DNA of 17,493 bases, from contig BRYA01000697.1 of the NCBI GenBank assembly GCA_030267965.1, positions 1-17,493 of the forward strand, given 5' to 3'. The stretch's first letter is position 1; every line of letters begins with the position of its first letter. The position numbers and the translations under genes are program-made. Origin of the DNA: Triparma columacea (Eukaryota; Sar; Bolidophyceae; Parmales; Triparmaceae). The notes beneath the pieces were generated by a model. That model was not told where the DNA came from, made no database searches, and worked only from the letters and a program-made list of their open reading frames with translations. Below, in pieces: positions 9,332-17,493 of this stretch.

Positions 9332-9943
9332 TTATTCTAGAACCTCGATCTTGGGCTTCTTCTTCGGAGAGGAAGAGGAGGGGGGATTTGCAGCGAGCGA
9401 GGGGGGTGCACGTGAACTCAACTTCTTTGAAATGAAAGACTCAGTGGAGGGGTGAAGAGAAGTAGAGGAGGAAGGGGGACTCGACGGCGGCTCAGACTTC
9501 TTTTCACCCAAACCAAGCTTATCATACAAGGAATCATCGAACTCCCCAACTGCAACATTCAGCTCGATCATCGTTGGGTCAGAGGAAGAGGGGTTCTTAA
9601 CACCCCTCTCCATCTCCACCCCCTCCTCCCTGCCCTCCTCCCCGCCCTCCTCGCTCCCTCCGTCGCCTTCACCCCCTTCTACTCCAATTCGAACAATTGT
9701 CGCGTCCATTTGCCGAGAAGCGGCACCAAGAGCGCTAAGTTCAGCATTCGCAGAGGCCATAGCGGGCAGGAATACATCGAGGCGGCTCAAAAGATCTCCT
9801 TTAGATGGATTCAGGAGGCTGGAAAGAGAAGCTGGGGGAGCAGAGAGCCCAGGCATATTCTTGGGCGAAAGAGAGTCGGAGTCGACTGTACGCTTCTTTG
9901 GTTTCGGGAAACTTGGCTCTTGAGCTTCGCCGTCGCCGTCCAT
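9332..9943 (-). CDS. NOPCHAP1-like (DUF4598) small nuclear protein
   Basis: 203 residues, single exon. The core LLSRLDVFLPAMASANAEL (about residues 51-70), followed after an acidic spacer by TMIELNVAVGEFDD (about 123-136), matches the two conserved blocks I recall for C12orf45/NOPCHAP1, an adaptor in box C/D snoRNP (NOP58) assembly with the R2TP complex. Both ends are Ser/Pro-rich and carry basic patches (PKPKKR near the start, SPKKKPK near the end) that could be nuclear localisation signals. It runs convergently to the FKBP gene, stop codons 14 bases apart, so the two mRNAs must overlap in their 3' UTRs. Assignment is from remembered motif pattern, not a search. Confidence 0.65.
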   Translation of the reverse strand: MDGDGEAQEPSFPKPKKRTVDSDSLSPKNMPGLSAPPASLSSLLNPSKGDLLSRLDVFLPAMASANAELSALGAASRQMDATIVRIGVEGGEGDGGSEEGGEEGREEGVEMERGVKNPSSSDPTMIELNVAVGEFDDSLYDKLGLGEKKSEPPSSPPSSSTSLHPSTESFISKKLSSRAPPSLAANPPSSSSPKKKPKIEVLE

Positions 9944-9986
9944 GACTCTTCTTATTCACTTGGTTGAGACGCAGAAAAGGATGTGA

Positions 9987-10034
9987 AAATCGACTTCGGA
10001 GGCAGATTATTATGCAAATCGACTTCGAGGCAGA
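9987..10034 (+). repeat. Imperfect direct repeat upstream of the NOPCHAP1-like gene
   Basis: AAATCGACTTCGGAGGCAGA (9987-10006) recurs at 10016-10034 with one G missing. It sits within 100 bases upstream of the minus-strand start codon, so it is either a promoter element pair or a small duplication. Confidence 0.6.
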
Positions 10035-10119
10035 AAGGATTAGTATAAGCCACCAACAGAGAGTTTTAATAAACCCTTGCCTGTGATTTTTCTGATGCGA
10101 TTTTTGGCAACATTCCAAA

Positions 10120-10500
10120 AGTCTTCTAAATTCTTTAATATAACCAGAATATCTTTATTTTTGTATAAAAAATTCTCAATTGGTTCTAAAATGTACAACA
10201 ATCCATATAGCAAAATATTTTACACCTAAGACATTTCAAACATTTATTTAGGAACTATAAACATACGATAATATTCAAAATACAATATGATAATGATAAT
10301 TGCATATATCGAGTTACTTTTGAGACATTACTAAAAATTATATTCCTGAGATATTAAAACAAATTTCATATTATCATATATACTACATTAGTTTATTATA
10401 TTGATTGTTGATAACAATTTATATTTCGTAGGTATAAAATAGACAATTCAATTTTTCCGATTTTCGATTTGCAAGTGCACATCCTTAACCACAAAATTAA
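10120..10500. other. AT-rich island, no gene seen
   Basis: The 300 bases 10141-10440 contain about 62 G+C (21%) by hand count, against roughly half G+C in the genes to the left. No open frame of note, tRNA-like fold or obvious repeat is visible. Candidates are a low-GC replication or centromere-type element, an insertion of organellar noncoding DNA, or simply a spacer at the core/subtelomere boundary. Confidence 0.6.
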
Positions 10501-10835
10501 TCTAGTGTACGACTACCTAACACCAAATTAAGAGCACCTCAGCTCTTCTCGACATCGAACTCGACGCAAAACCTTCCTCGTTGAAGCGAAACTTCCCCTA
10601 GGCCTCCCCCAACACTCCCCCCTCGCCGCAACTGCTCTTACTGGTTTTGGTAATCTCCTTCATTAGGACCTCTCGCACCCCGTAACTCACCTTTTGCATT
10701 CATCTACGACTCCCACCAGAACCTCATTGCATATTTGACTCCCCCGCTGTCCAACAACCACAACATTGTCCATCCTGCCCTGAGCCCTCCTGCTCAAGGC
10801 TCAAACCTAAGCTTGCGGACAGCATATTCGTCAAG
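10501..10835 (+). other. Probable promoter and noncoding first exon of the large membrane-protein gene
   Basis: This stretch becomes C/T-rich on the plus strand and is free of ATG from about 10600 to the strong donor-like AAG|GTAAGTG at 10835/10836. That fits a 5' leader exon rather than coding sequence. The transcription start is not visible. Confidence 0.4.
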
Positions 10836-11049
10836 GTAAGTGAGGCTGGGGGGGGAGAAGGGGTAAACGACGAGAAAGTGATGCTTCGAGACCTTCAGAA
10901 ACCTTTTCATTGTGGAGATCAATGATGGAAGAACACAGCAGATGGCAAATCTGTTGGGGCACAAGGGGGCCTTGTTGGCAATTTCTTGGAACTGGTCGCA
11001 AATAGCATATGAAGCTCGACTTACCTTTCACTAAGCTCACCGCACCCAG
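10836..11049 (+). other. Probable 5' UTR intron
   Basis: A GTAAGTG donor at 10836 could pair with the acceptor CACCCAG ending at 11049, or with GTTAG ending at 11072. A CACTAAG branch-like site lies about 20 bases before the first. Removal would delete an in-frame ATG at 11009 and leave the ATG at 11102 as the first start. Confidence 0.4.
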
Positions 11050-11101
11050 TTATTTGCCCTTGCGCACGTTAGATACCAGGAAAGCCAATTTGGGTGTAAA
11101 A

Positions 11102-14100
11102 ATGAGCACTAAAGCGAGCCCCAAGCCGGAAGACGAGCGCGTTGTTGCCGCAACCGACGTCAGGAGAGGCACTACTGACCAAGCACAATTTTTCGACGTC
11201 AAGAGTGAAGTAAACGAGGGGATTGTTGGGGCTCCTGACGATATTGTTGAGTTGATCAATGACAATGATATGGAGAAGGGACGCGTTACTCGCGTCTACG
11301 CTCCTCCAGACGAGCTTGATGACGCCGACAATCTGGTGGACGAGGAAGTCGAGGAGATCCAACTGTCCCCAGTCAGTGTCGGTGGCACCGAACCAACTGA
11401 TGAGGAGATTGACCAAGCCGCGCTGGAGGCTCTCGCCAAAATCATTAGGAATGAGCCACAGGATTACACCGAGGAGGAGGAAGCAGTGGTGAGGGACGGC
11501 AAGGATTTCTATAGGAAGTGCATGGCAAGCAAGAAGTTCAAGAATATGAAGAGTCCAGATCCCAGGGTGAAGATGAAGTTTGTCCATCTTGAGGGGGAAT
11601 CTCAAGGCATTGGGATATGTGAGGCTGTTGTCAATGCTTCACTTGCAGAATGTGTGGCATACGAGTTCATTAAGGATTCAAGGCAGAGGCAGGCCAAACT
11701 TGGGAAGAAGTACAAGGCAATCGGAACAAAGAAATTGAATGGCCACTCACAGCTTTATTTAAACAGGAGGAGTCTTGGGGTACGAGGGCTTTCTGATAGG
11801 GAGTGGAGAAGCTTTATTTGCTGGCAAAAGGAGGAAGGAGACAAGGTCTGTTGGACCGTGTACAAGGACACCAACTTGCTTGATGAAGAATTTCCATTGA
11901 GCTCTGGAACTGTTCTTGCATCAGCAACAACTACCTTGATGTTTGAAGAACTCACAACCACCGGTGGTGTTCCCCAGACTAAAGTCACATTTGCTTCTAA
12001 GGTGGACATCAAGGGCTCTGTGCCTAGTTTTATCATGAACCGCTTGTCAACCGGGTATGCAAACAACATGATTGAATTGCGGAAGAAGTTTCACCAGAGT
12101 GATGACAAGATTGACAGGGCTGCGCTGGAATACCTTGCAAATATGATCAAGAATGAGCCTCAAGATTATACAAAGGAGGAGGAGGAGGCCGTTAGTAAGG
12201 GAAATGCCTTCTATGAGAAGTGCAAGGTGGATAAGAACTTTAATGAACTGAAGAGTCCTGATGAGAGGGTCAAAATGAAGCTAGTGCATGTTGATGGAGC
12301 AAGCACTATGACTGGTTTTGCCACTACTGTAGTTGATGCTAGTGTTGAGGAGTGTGCTGCACACGAGTACAATCTAGGCTCAAGAGCATTCCGTAAAACT
12401 ACAAAGGAACGATGGATCACTGAGTACCACATCAAAAACTCCAATGACCACACCTTCTATTTCATCACAACAAGGGAACTTGGCATCCCTGGGCTTGCTC
12501 CTCGTGATCAGAGGAATAAAGTTACCTGGTTCAAGCAACAGGATGGCAAAGTCATCATTGATGTGGCAGACACAGAGGGGCTCCAGGTGGACTTTCCAGT
12601 GAAGGCTGGGAATGTTTTAGTGAAGGCACACACAGTATGGGTGTTTGAGCCAATGGACTCTATTGGGGGTGTGCCACAAACATCAGTAACTTTTATATCA
12701 AAAGTAGACCTTGGTGGTGTATTCTTCTCTTCCGTCATGAACAGGCTTACACCAAGGCTTCTTGCAAAAGCCTCAGACTTGAGGAAGAAGTTTGACAGAA
12801 GCAGAGAAATTGCTGCCTTCAACAGACAGCAGATCATTGCAAAGCTTGAGGATATCGCAATTGAGGGAGCACCAGGGATTGAAAGTCATTTTGACGAGAT
12901 TGATGGAGCTCAAGAGATCAGTAGTGGGTTGACTGGGCAGACATTGATAAAGGCAGAGAAGGGAATGGGGTGGGGAAGGACTTCAATAACTGTGAGAGCA
13001 TCCCACAAGGAAGTTGCAGCATTCTTCTGGGACCTTAAAAGTGAAGATGAATCCCAGCTTGTGATTCACAGAGTTAGCAACCAGATACTTGTACTCACAG
13101 TTGAGCACAAAGGGCAATTCACAGCTCTAAGGTTCTCAGAGGCTGGCCAGAAGAAGACAGACGTTGAAATGATGACTAGACAGGAGGGGTTAGGAAAAAC
13201 TGTTAGCAAACAGAGTGTAGTTAAGCAGTTGGGCATGGCAACTGATTCTGCTTACTACTTTGATAATCTGCTGAAGATCACAGCAGTTGGGGAACAGGAT
13301 GGGAAGAGGTTTGGAGAGCAGCTGATGGAGAGAGTGAAGAAAAGTAATGCTGGGGACAGTAAGGTAGAGGTCGCAAGGGACTTTATTACTGCCAATAGGG
13401 CACTGAGAGAGACTACAGAGCAGCACAGTTTCATGAGAACTATGCTGTATGCTGTAGTTATGAACAAATTTAAAAGGAGAGCGACAGATGAGGGAGAAGA
13501 TAACAGTGAGGAGGAAGCCAGGGGGTGGGAGATTGGGAGTGCAATGACAGCAGTCATGTTGAGCACAGCAACTGCTGCTCATGCTGTAGATGAGTGGGCA
13601 CATCAATTCACTGAAGTGCAAGAAGTCATGCATGAACAAGTGTGGTTAAGGCCCATGCTTGAGGAGATTGTTAAGGAACTATTTATGAAGTCTACCTTAG
13701 GCTTAAAGGCAAGGGTCACTGTTGGTGCTGCCACAAGCATGCTTGATTTGGTGACCGATGTGTATGTGACGAACATGTTTTGGAGAAATAAGAACTATGG
13801 GCACTTTAACGCTTCTTTAGCAAGTTTGGTAGTGTCAATTGGGCTTCAGTTGGTTGCTGTTTGGTCATCAAATAGAAAGTTGGGGATGAAGAGGGTGCTA
13901 AGGGAGTGTATTCCAATCATGCTTGGGTACAAGCCTGCAGTTGATGCTTACAGGGTAGCAACTGCAGCAAAGCAAGAGGTCGGAGCTGCATATGACCCAA
14001 TGTTGGAAATGACAGTCATGAAAGTTGTTGAGATGTTTGCTGAGGCCATCCCCGGAGTGATCATCCAACTTATGGCTATAGCAACAAGTGACAAAGATGT

Positions 14101-17011
14101 TGGAACTTCAGCATGGATTTCAGTTGCAGTGTCAGCAATTACAGCAGGCTTTGCCTCAGCAACAATCAGTTATGACTGGGACACAGACCCTGCTAAGAGA
14201 GAAGAAACACCAGACTTCTATGGTTATATACCTGCAAAAGCAAGTAAGAGAACGGTAGTATTCGCTTCCATGCTGCTCTTGACAGCAGGTATGCTTATAA
14301 TAAGGTGCATGACAATAGTTCTTCTTGGGTTGATGGGTGGTAGATGGACCTTTCTCTACATTGGAGCCGACCTTGGTCTGTACTTGATGGTTAAAATTTT
14401 GAGGGGAGACTTCTGGTATTGGGTACCATTGGGAGGAAACATAGAATTTGTGAGTAGCATTTTGCTAAGAGTGATGGTAAAGATCGTTGTAGACTTCACT
14501 TCAATGGTACACTTTCGACATCCTAATGAAGTAGGAGGAGCCTATTGGTTGTTTGGTCTTGTGTTGACAATAGGGAGCCTACCAGTGTCAATATATGTAG
14601 CTTCACCTTATGTTGATGAGAGAGCTATTGATATTGCTTCATCAATTGTGAGTAATTTCATTCTAATGACCATCCTATGCTTTGCTGTCTTCTTTTTGAA
14701 TATTGAGAGGAAGTACTGGTACACCTTCTGGAGCACGCAGAAATCAAAGGACTATTCTATGACATATTTCCTTGAAGGGGAAAATGATGAAATAAAGTTT
14801 GAGGTCTTTGGATGCTCAAGGCATCATTGGGTCTCAATTGAAGGAGAAATTAAGAAATGGATTGAGTTAAACTGGGCTAAATGGGAAGAGGAGAAACCAG
14901 ACTGGTTTACTGATGTGATAAAGGCTAAAGTACCTGTAGATTTTCTTCCAGAAGATGGAGATGCAAGAAGAAGAGAGAGTGTGAGGAGAGCAAGTGTGGA
15001 TGCTGAAGCTGAGGGTGGTCTAGCAGGTTCTTTGAGAGCAAGTATGAGGAGAGCAAGTGTTGGCTTGGACAGTGGAGGCGCACTGGTTTCTTCAAATGCT
15101 GTGAATGATACTACACAAGACTATGCAAGTTTAGATCCTAACCAAGTAGGAAAGTTGTTGGGTGAGCAACTGTTGGTTGCATTAAGTTTTAGGAAAAAGG
15201 GAATGACAAAGAAGGAAGCGGTCAGGTCATTTATAGGTTCAAACTATGTTCTGAGACAGGCTACAGAGAAGTACACATTTGTCACACCAATGCTTGGCGC
15301 TGTTGTCAAGAACAAGCTGTGCAAGTTGAAGAAGGTAGAGGGTAAGTCTGTAGAGCTGGGAGAGAAGGAAGGAAGAGAGATTGGTGAGTCTCTAGCAAGG
15401 AGTTTGGCTATTAATACTCTGCCAGTTGCCGCAGTTGATGCCTTCATATTAAATTTTCCTGCTCTACAGGAGCTTGATGTGGAATATGAATGGTTCAGAC
15501 CTATGCTTGAGACAATTAGCTACAAGCTTTTGGAGGAAGTTCCTTGGGGGTTGAAGGCAAGGGTTACTGTTGGAGCAATAACCAGTATGGCAGATTTGCT
15601 GACAGATGTGTATGTGACGTACATGTTTTGGGATGATAAGAAGTATGGGTACTTTAAGGCATCTTTGGCAAGTTTGGCAGTGTCAATTGGGCTTCAGATG
15701 CTTACTGTTTGGTTTCAGAACAGGAAGTTAGGGATGGTGAGGGTGCTGATGGAGTGGTTTCCTATTTTGATTGGATTTAAACCTGCAGTTGATGCTTATA
15801 GGGTAGCAACTGGAGCAAAGCAAGAAGTTGGGACAAAATTTGACCCTATGCTTGAGATGTCATTCATGAAATGTAGTGAGATGTTTGCTGAGGCCATCCC
15901 TGGAGTCATCATCCAACTTATGGCTATAGCAACAAGTGACAAAGAAGATGTTGGAACTTCAGCATGGCTTTCAGTTACAGTGTCAGCAATTACAACAGGC
16001 TTTGCCTCTGCAACAATTAGTTATGACTGGGACACAGACCCTTATAATAGAGAAATGGCACCAGACTTTTATGGGTACATACCAGCAAAAGCAAGCAAGA
16101 GAACATTAGTGTTTGTGTTTATGTTGCTGTTGTCAGCAGGAATGCTTATAATAAAGTGTACAACAATAGTTCTTCTTGGGTTGATGGGGGGTAGTTGGGC
16201 CTTTCTTTACATTGGAGCTGACCTAGGCCTGTACTTGTTGGTTAAGATATTGAGAGGGGACTTCTGGTATTGGGCACCATTGGGGGGGAAGACAGAGATT
16301 GTGAGCAGTTTTCTTGGCAGACTCATCGTAAAGATCATAACAGACTTCACATCAATTGTGCACTTTAGACATCCTAATGAAGTTGGTGGAGCGTACTGGT
16401 TTTTTGGTCTTGTGTTGACAATGGGAAGCCTCCCAGTGTCAATATATATAGCTTCACCTTATGTTGATGAGAGAGCAATTGATATTGCGTCATCAATTGT
16501 GAAGTATTTCATACTAATAACTATCATATGCTTTGCTGTCTTCTTTTTGAACATTGAAAGGAAGTACTGGCACACCTTCTGGAGTACACAGAGGTCAAAG
16601 GATATGACAATGTCATTTTTCTTGGAAGCCGAAAGTGATAAATTAAAGATTCAAGTCTTTGGTAGCTCAAGGCATCATTGGGTGTCAATTGAAGGAGAAA
16701 TTAAGAGATGGGTTGAGATGAACTGGGCAAAATGGGAAGAGGAGCAGCCAGATTGGTTAACTGATGTGAGAAAAGCAAGTGTCCCAGAGGAGTTCATCCC
16801 AGCAGATGGAGATGCTAGAAGGAGAGAGAGTGTTAGGAGAGCAAGTGTTGATGCTGAAGCTGAGGGTGGTCTAGCAGGTGCTTTGGGAAGAAGTATAAGG
16901 AGAGCAAGTGTTGGAGGCGCTGCTGGTGGAGTTATTATATGGATAGGAGGTGGGAAGGCTAAAGTAAGCAGTGTTAAGCCGATAAAAGATGAGGATGAGG
17001 ATGGGGAGTAA
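11102..17011 (+). CDS. Giant START-like / duplicated multi-pass membrane protein
   Basis: 1969 residues in one open frame without introns. I chose ATG 11102 (A at -3) because the in-frame ATG at 11009 probably lies in a leader intron; the latter would add 31 residues. After an acidic N-terminus, residues 117-331 and 351-562 are tandem START-like lipid-binding domains, each opening NEPQDYT and closing LRKKF. Residues 570-725 look like a shorter third START-like remnant. Residues 730-866 are a helical pre-membrane segment. Residues 867-1206 carry about seven or eight hydrophobic segments (ATSMLDLVTDVYV; EAIPGVIIQLMAIA; FYGYIPAKASKR; FRHPNEVGGAYW). Pre-membrane and membrane parts recur at about 1347-1482 and 1483-1823. 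Each copy ends in an RRxS-rich cassette (1289-1320, 1906-1937). The N-half of the membrane domain is reminiscent of XK-related scramblases (SDxxTDV-type helix, E..P..I.Q). Lipid sensing or transfer at a membrane is a guess; no function is known to me. Confidence 0.85.
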   Translation: MSTKASPKPEDERVVAATDVRRGTTDQAQFFDVKSEVNEGIVGAPDDIVELINDNDMEKGRVTRVYAPPDELDDADNLVDEEVEEIQLSPVSVGGTEPTDEEIDQAALEALAKIIRNEPQDYTEEEEAVVRDGKDFYRKCMASKKFKNMKSPDPRVKMKFVHLEGESQGIGICEAVVNASLAECVAYEFIKDSRQRQAKLGKKYKAIGTKKLNGHSQLYLNRRSLGVRGLSDREWRSFICWQKEEGDKVCWTVYKDTNLLDEEFPLSSGTVLASATTTLMFEELTTTGGVPQTKVTFASKVDIKGSVPSFIMNRLSTGYANNMIELRKKFHQSDDKIDRAALEYLANMIKNEPQDYTKEEEEAVSKGNAFYEKCKVDKNFNELKSPDERVKMKLVHVDGASTMTGFATTVVDASVEECAAHEYNLGSRAFRKTTKERWITEYHIKNSNDHTFYFITTRELGIPGLAPRDQRNKVTWFKQQDGKVIIDVADTEGLQVDFPVKAGNVLVKAHTVWVFEPMDSIGGVPQTSVTFISKVDLGGVFFSSVMNRLTPRLLAKASDLRKKFDRSREIAAFNRQQIIAKLEDIAIEGAPGIESHFDEIDGAQEISSGLTGQTLIKAEKGMGWGRTSITVRASHKEVAAFFWDLKSEDESQLVIHRVSNQILVLTVEHKGQFTALRFSEAGQKKTDVEMMTRQEGLGKTVSKQSVVKQLGMATDSAYYFDNLLKITAVGEQDGKRFGEQLMERVKKSNAGDSKVEVARDFITANRALRETTEQHSFMRTMLYAVVMNKFKRRATDEGEDNSEEEARGWEIGSAMTAVMLSTATAAHAVDEWAHQFTEVQEVMHEQVWLRPMLEEIVKELFMKSTLGLKARVTVGAATSMLDLVTDVYVTNMFWRNKNYGHFNASLASLVVSIGLQLVAVWSSNRKLGMKRVLRECIPIMLGYKPAVDAYRVATAAKQEVGAAYDPMLEMTVMKVVEMFAEAIPGVIIQLMAIATSDKDVGTSAWISVAVSAITAGFASATISYDWDTDPAKREETPDFYGYIPAKASKRTVVFASMLLLTAGMLIIRCMTIVLLGLMGGRWTFLYIGADLGLYLMVKILRGDFWYWVPLGGNIEFVSSILLRVMVKIVVDFTSMVHFRHPNEVGGAYWLFGLVLTIGSLPVSIYVASPYVDERAIDIASSIVSNFILMTILCFAVFFLNIERKYWYTFWSTQKSKDYSMTYFLEGENDEIKFEVFGCSRHHWVSIEGEIKKWIELNWAKWEEEKPDWFTDVIKAKVPVDFLPEDGDARRRESVRRASVDAEAEGGLAGSLRASMRRASVGLDSGGALVSSNAVNDTTQDYASLDPNQVGKLLGEQLLVALSFRKKGMTKKEAVRSFIGSNYVLRQATEKYTFVTPMLGAVVKNKLCKLKKVEGKSVELGEKEGREIGESLARSLAINTLPVAAVDAFILNFPALQELDVEYEWFRPMLETISYKLLEEVPWGLKARVTVGAITSMADLLTDVYVTYMFWDDKKYGYFKASLASLAVSIGLQMLTVWFQNRKLGMVRVLMEWFPILIGFKPAVDAYRVATGAKQEVGTKFDPMLEMSFMKCSEMFAEAIPGVIIQLMAIATSDKEDVGTSAWLSVTVSAITTGFASATISYDWDTDPYNREMAPDFYGYIPAKASKRTLVFVFMLLLSAGMLIIKCTTIVLLGLMGGSWAFLYIGADLGLYLLVKILRGDFWYWAPLGGKTEIVSSFLGRLIVKIITDFTSIVHFRHPNEVGGAYWFFGLVLTMGSLPVSIYIASPYVDERAIDIASSIVKYFILITIICFAVFFLNIERKYWHTFWSTQRSKDMTMSFFLEAESDKLKIQVFGSSRHHWVSIEGEIKRWVEMNWAKWEEEQPDWLTDVRKASVPEEFIPADGDARRRESVRRASVDAEAEGGLAGALGRSIRRASVGGAAGGVIIWIGGGKAKVSSVKPIKDEDEDGE
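11450..12790 (+). repeat. Tandem duplication of START-like domain
   Basis: Two coding units of about 700 bp (from 11450 and from 12152) share the same order of blocks: NEPQDYT, FY.KC, K.F...KSPD.RVKMK, VDAS..EC, TTREL/NRRSL-type strand, FP...G, GGVPQT, and LRKKF. The copies are well diverged, so this duplication is older than that of the membrane domain. Confidence 0.85.
13291..16915 (+). repeat. Internal duplication of pre-membrane, membrane and RRxS regions (about 1.85 kb per unit)
   Basis: Unit A (about 13291-15075) and unit B (about 15139-16915) align end to end with an offset near 1848 bp. Several stretches are nearly identical in DNA, for example 14031-14110 and 15879-15961, differing by a few substitutions and one in-frame GAA codon in B (SDKDVG versus SDKEDVG). 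Either the duplication is recent or conversion keeps parts alike. Confidence 0.9.
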
Positions 17012-17260
17012 CTAAAGGGGCAGCAACATTTGTAGGACAAATTGATTTGATTTGGTATAGTTGTGGTTATTGTATAACTGTGAGTATAATGGAAATGTAG
17101 AAGATGTGTATTGGGATGAATTAAGGAGTGTGAGTGTGGTTGTGGAGAGGGGAGAGAAAAAAAGGGGCGAGAGTAGAGAAGAGGAGGATGTGAGGTGGAA
17201 TGGTGTGTGTGTGTGAAAGTGTATATGAAAATATGTGTGTGTGTGGGAATGAATGTGTAA
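17012..17260. other. Subtelomeric spacer, no gene
   Basis: After the last stop codon I see only G/T/A-rich sequence with short GT runs (about 17202-17214 and 17236-17245) and a purine-rich stretch (17141-17200). No open frame or RNA fold is convincing. It presumably contains the 3' UTR of the large gene. Confidence 0.6.
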
Positions 17261-17420
17261 GTTTGTAGTGGTTTGTAATGATTTGAGTGATTTTAAGTGG
17301 ATTGGTAGAAGTTTTAAATGGATTGTAGTGATTTGGAAGTAGTTTGATTGTGGTTTGAAGTGGTTTGAAGTGGTTTGTAGTAATTTGTAGTAATTTTTTG
17401 TGTTTTGTAGTGTCTTGTAG
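17261..17420 (+). repeat. Degenerate 10-bp subtelomeric tandem repeat
   Basis: Sixteen consecutive decamers keep a 10-bp register. The right half (17351-17420) reads TGGTTTGAAG twice, then TGGTTTGTAG, TAATTTGTAG, TAATTTTTTG, TGTTTTGTAG, TGTCTTGTAG. The left half is the same unit, more decayed (GTTTGTAGTG, GTTTGTAATG, ...). It abuts the telomere. Confidence 0.8.
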
Positions 17421-17423
17421 TGT

Positions 17424-17493
17424 GGGTTAGGGTTAGGGTTAGGGTTAGGGTTAGGGTTAGGGTTAGGGTTAGGGTTAGGGTTAGGGTTAGGGT
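17424..17493 (+). repeat. Telomere, TTAGGG repeat
   Basis: Seventy bases of perfect TTAGGG (about 11.7 units) run to the window edge in G-strand orientation, so the chromosome end lies to the right. No variant unit is seen, even at the inner boundary. Confidence 0.98.

Noticed and set aside
11009..11101. In-frame upstream ATG of the large gene as start
   Set aside because: Likely inside a leader intron (GTAAGTG at 10836 to CAG at 11049); the 31 extra residues show no signal peptide. Not fully excluded.
13190..13639. Minus-strand open frames inside the large gene
   Set aside because: Antisense shadows in the C-poor gene, which has few antisense stops; no recognisable protein features.

Overview
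The window is nuclear DNA from a eukaryote and ends at a chromosome tip: the last 70 bases are a perfect TTAGGG array running to the right edge. GT-AG introns with CTAAC-type branch sites, multidomain eukaryotic proteins (TKL kinase, bromodomain/GNAT, FKBP-TPR, START-like) and the TTAGGG telomere fit a microalga. The START plus multi-pass membrane protein and the domain mixes suggest a stramenopile such as Parmales/Bolidophyceae. That placement is inference from general resemblance, not from a search.

Layout. Positions 1-2380 (minus strand): 5' part of a TKL-type protein kinase gene with an MLKL-like N-terminal helical domain and a long coiled coil; its C-terminus lies beyond the left edge. 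Positions 2381-2655: short divergent promoter region. Positions 2656-7906 (plus): a nine-exon gene for a predicted 1444-residue chromatin protein with bromodomain, GNAT acetyltransferase and C-terminal AP2/ERF-like domain. Positions 8124-9317 (plus): a tail-anchored FKBP-TPR protein of FKBP8/FKBP38 type. Positions 9332-9943 (minus): a small protein resembling NOPCHAP1 (DUF4598), convergent with the FKBP gene, the stop codons only 14 bases apart.

Positions 9944-11101 hold no convincing coding sequence. They contain an AT-rich island (about 21% G+C in 10141-10440), then a pyrimidine-rich probable 5' leader with an intron. Positions 11102-17011 (plus) are one uninterrupted 1969-codon gene: two tandem START-like domains, a third START-like remnant, then two tandem copies of a multi-pass membrane domain vaguely like XK-related proteins, each ending in an RRxS-rich cassette.

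From 17012 to the telomere there is no gene. This subtelomere is almost free of cytosine on the plus strand (3 C in 455 bases), contains a degenerate 10-bp tandem repeat (17261-17420), and passes directly into the telomere. The cytosine deficit begins inside the big gene and deepens toward the end.

The genes do not form an operon or one pathway. The left 10 kb looks like ordinary, compact chromosome core with conserved housekeeping or chromatin functions; the right 7 kb looks like subtelomere with a fast-evolving, internally duplicated family gene.
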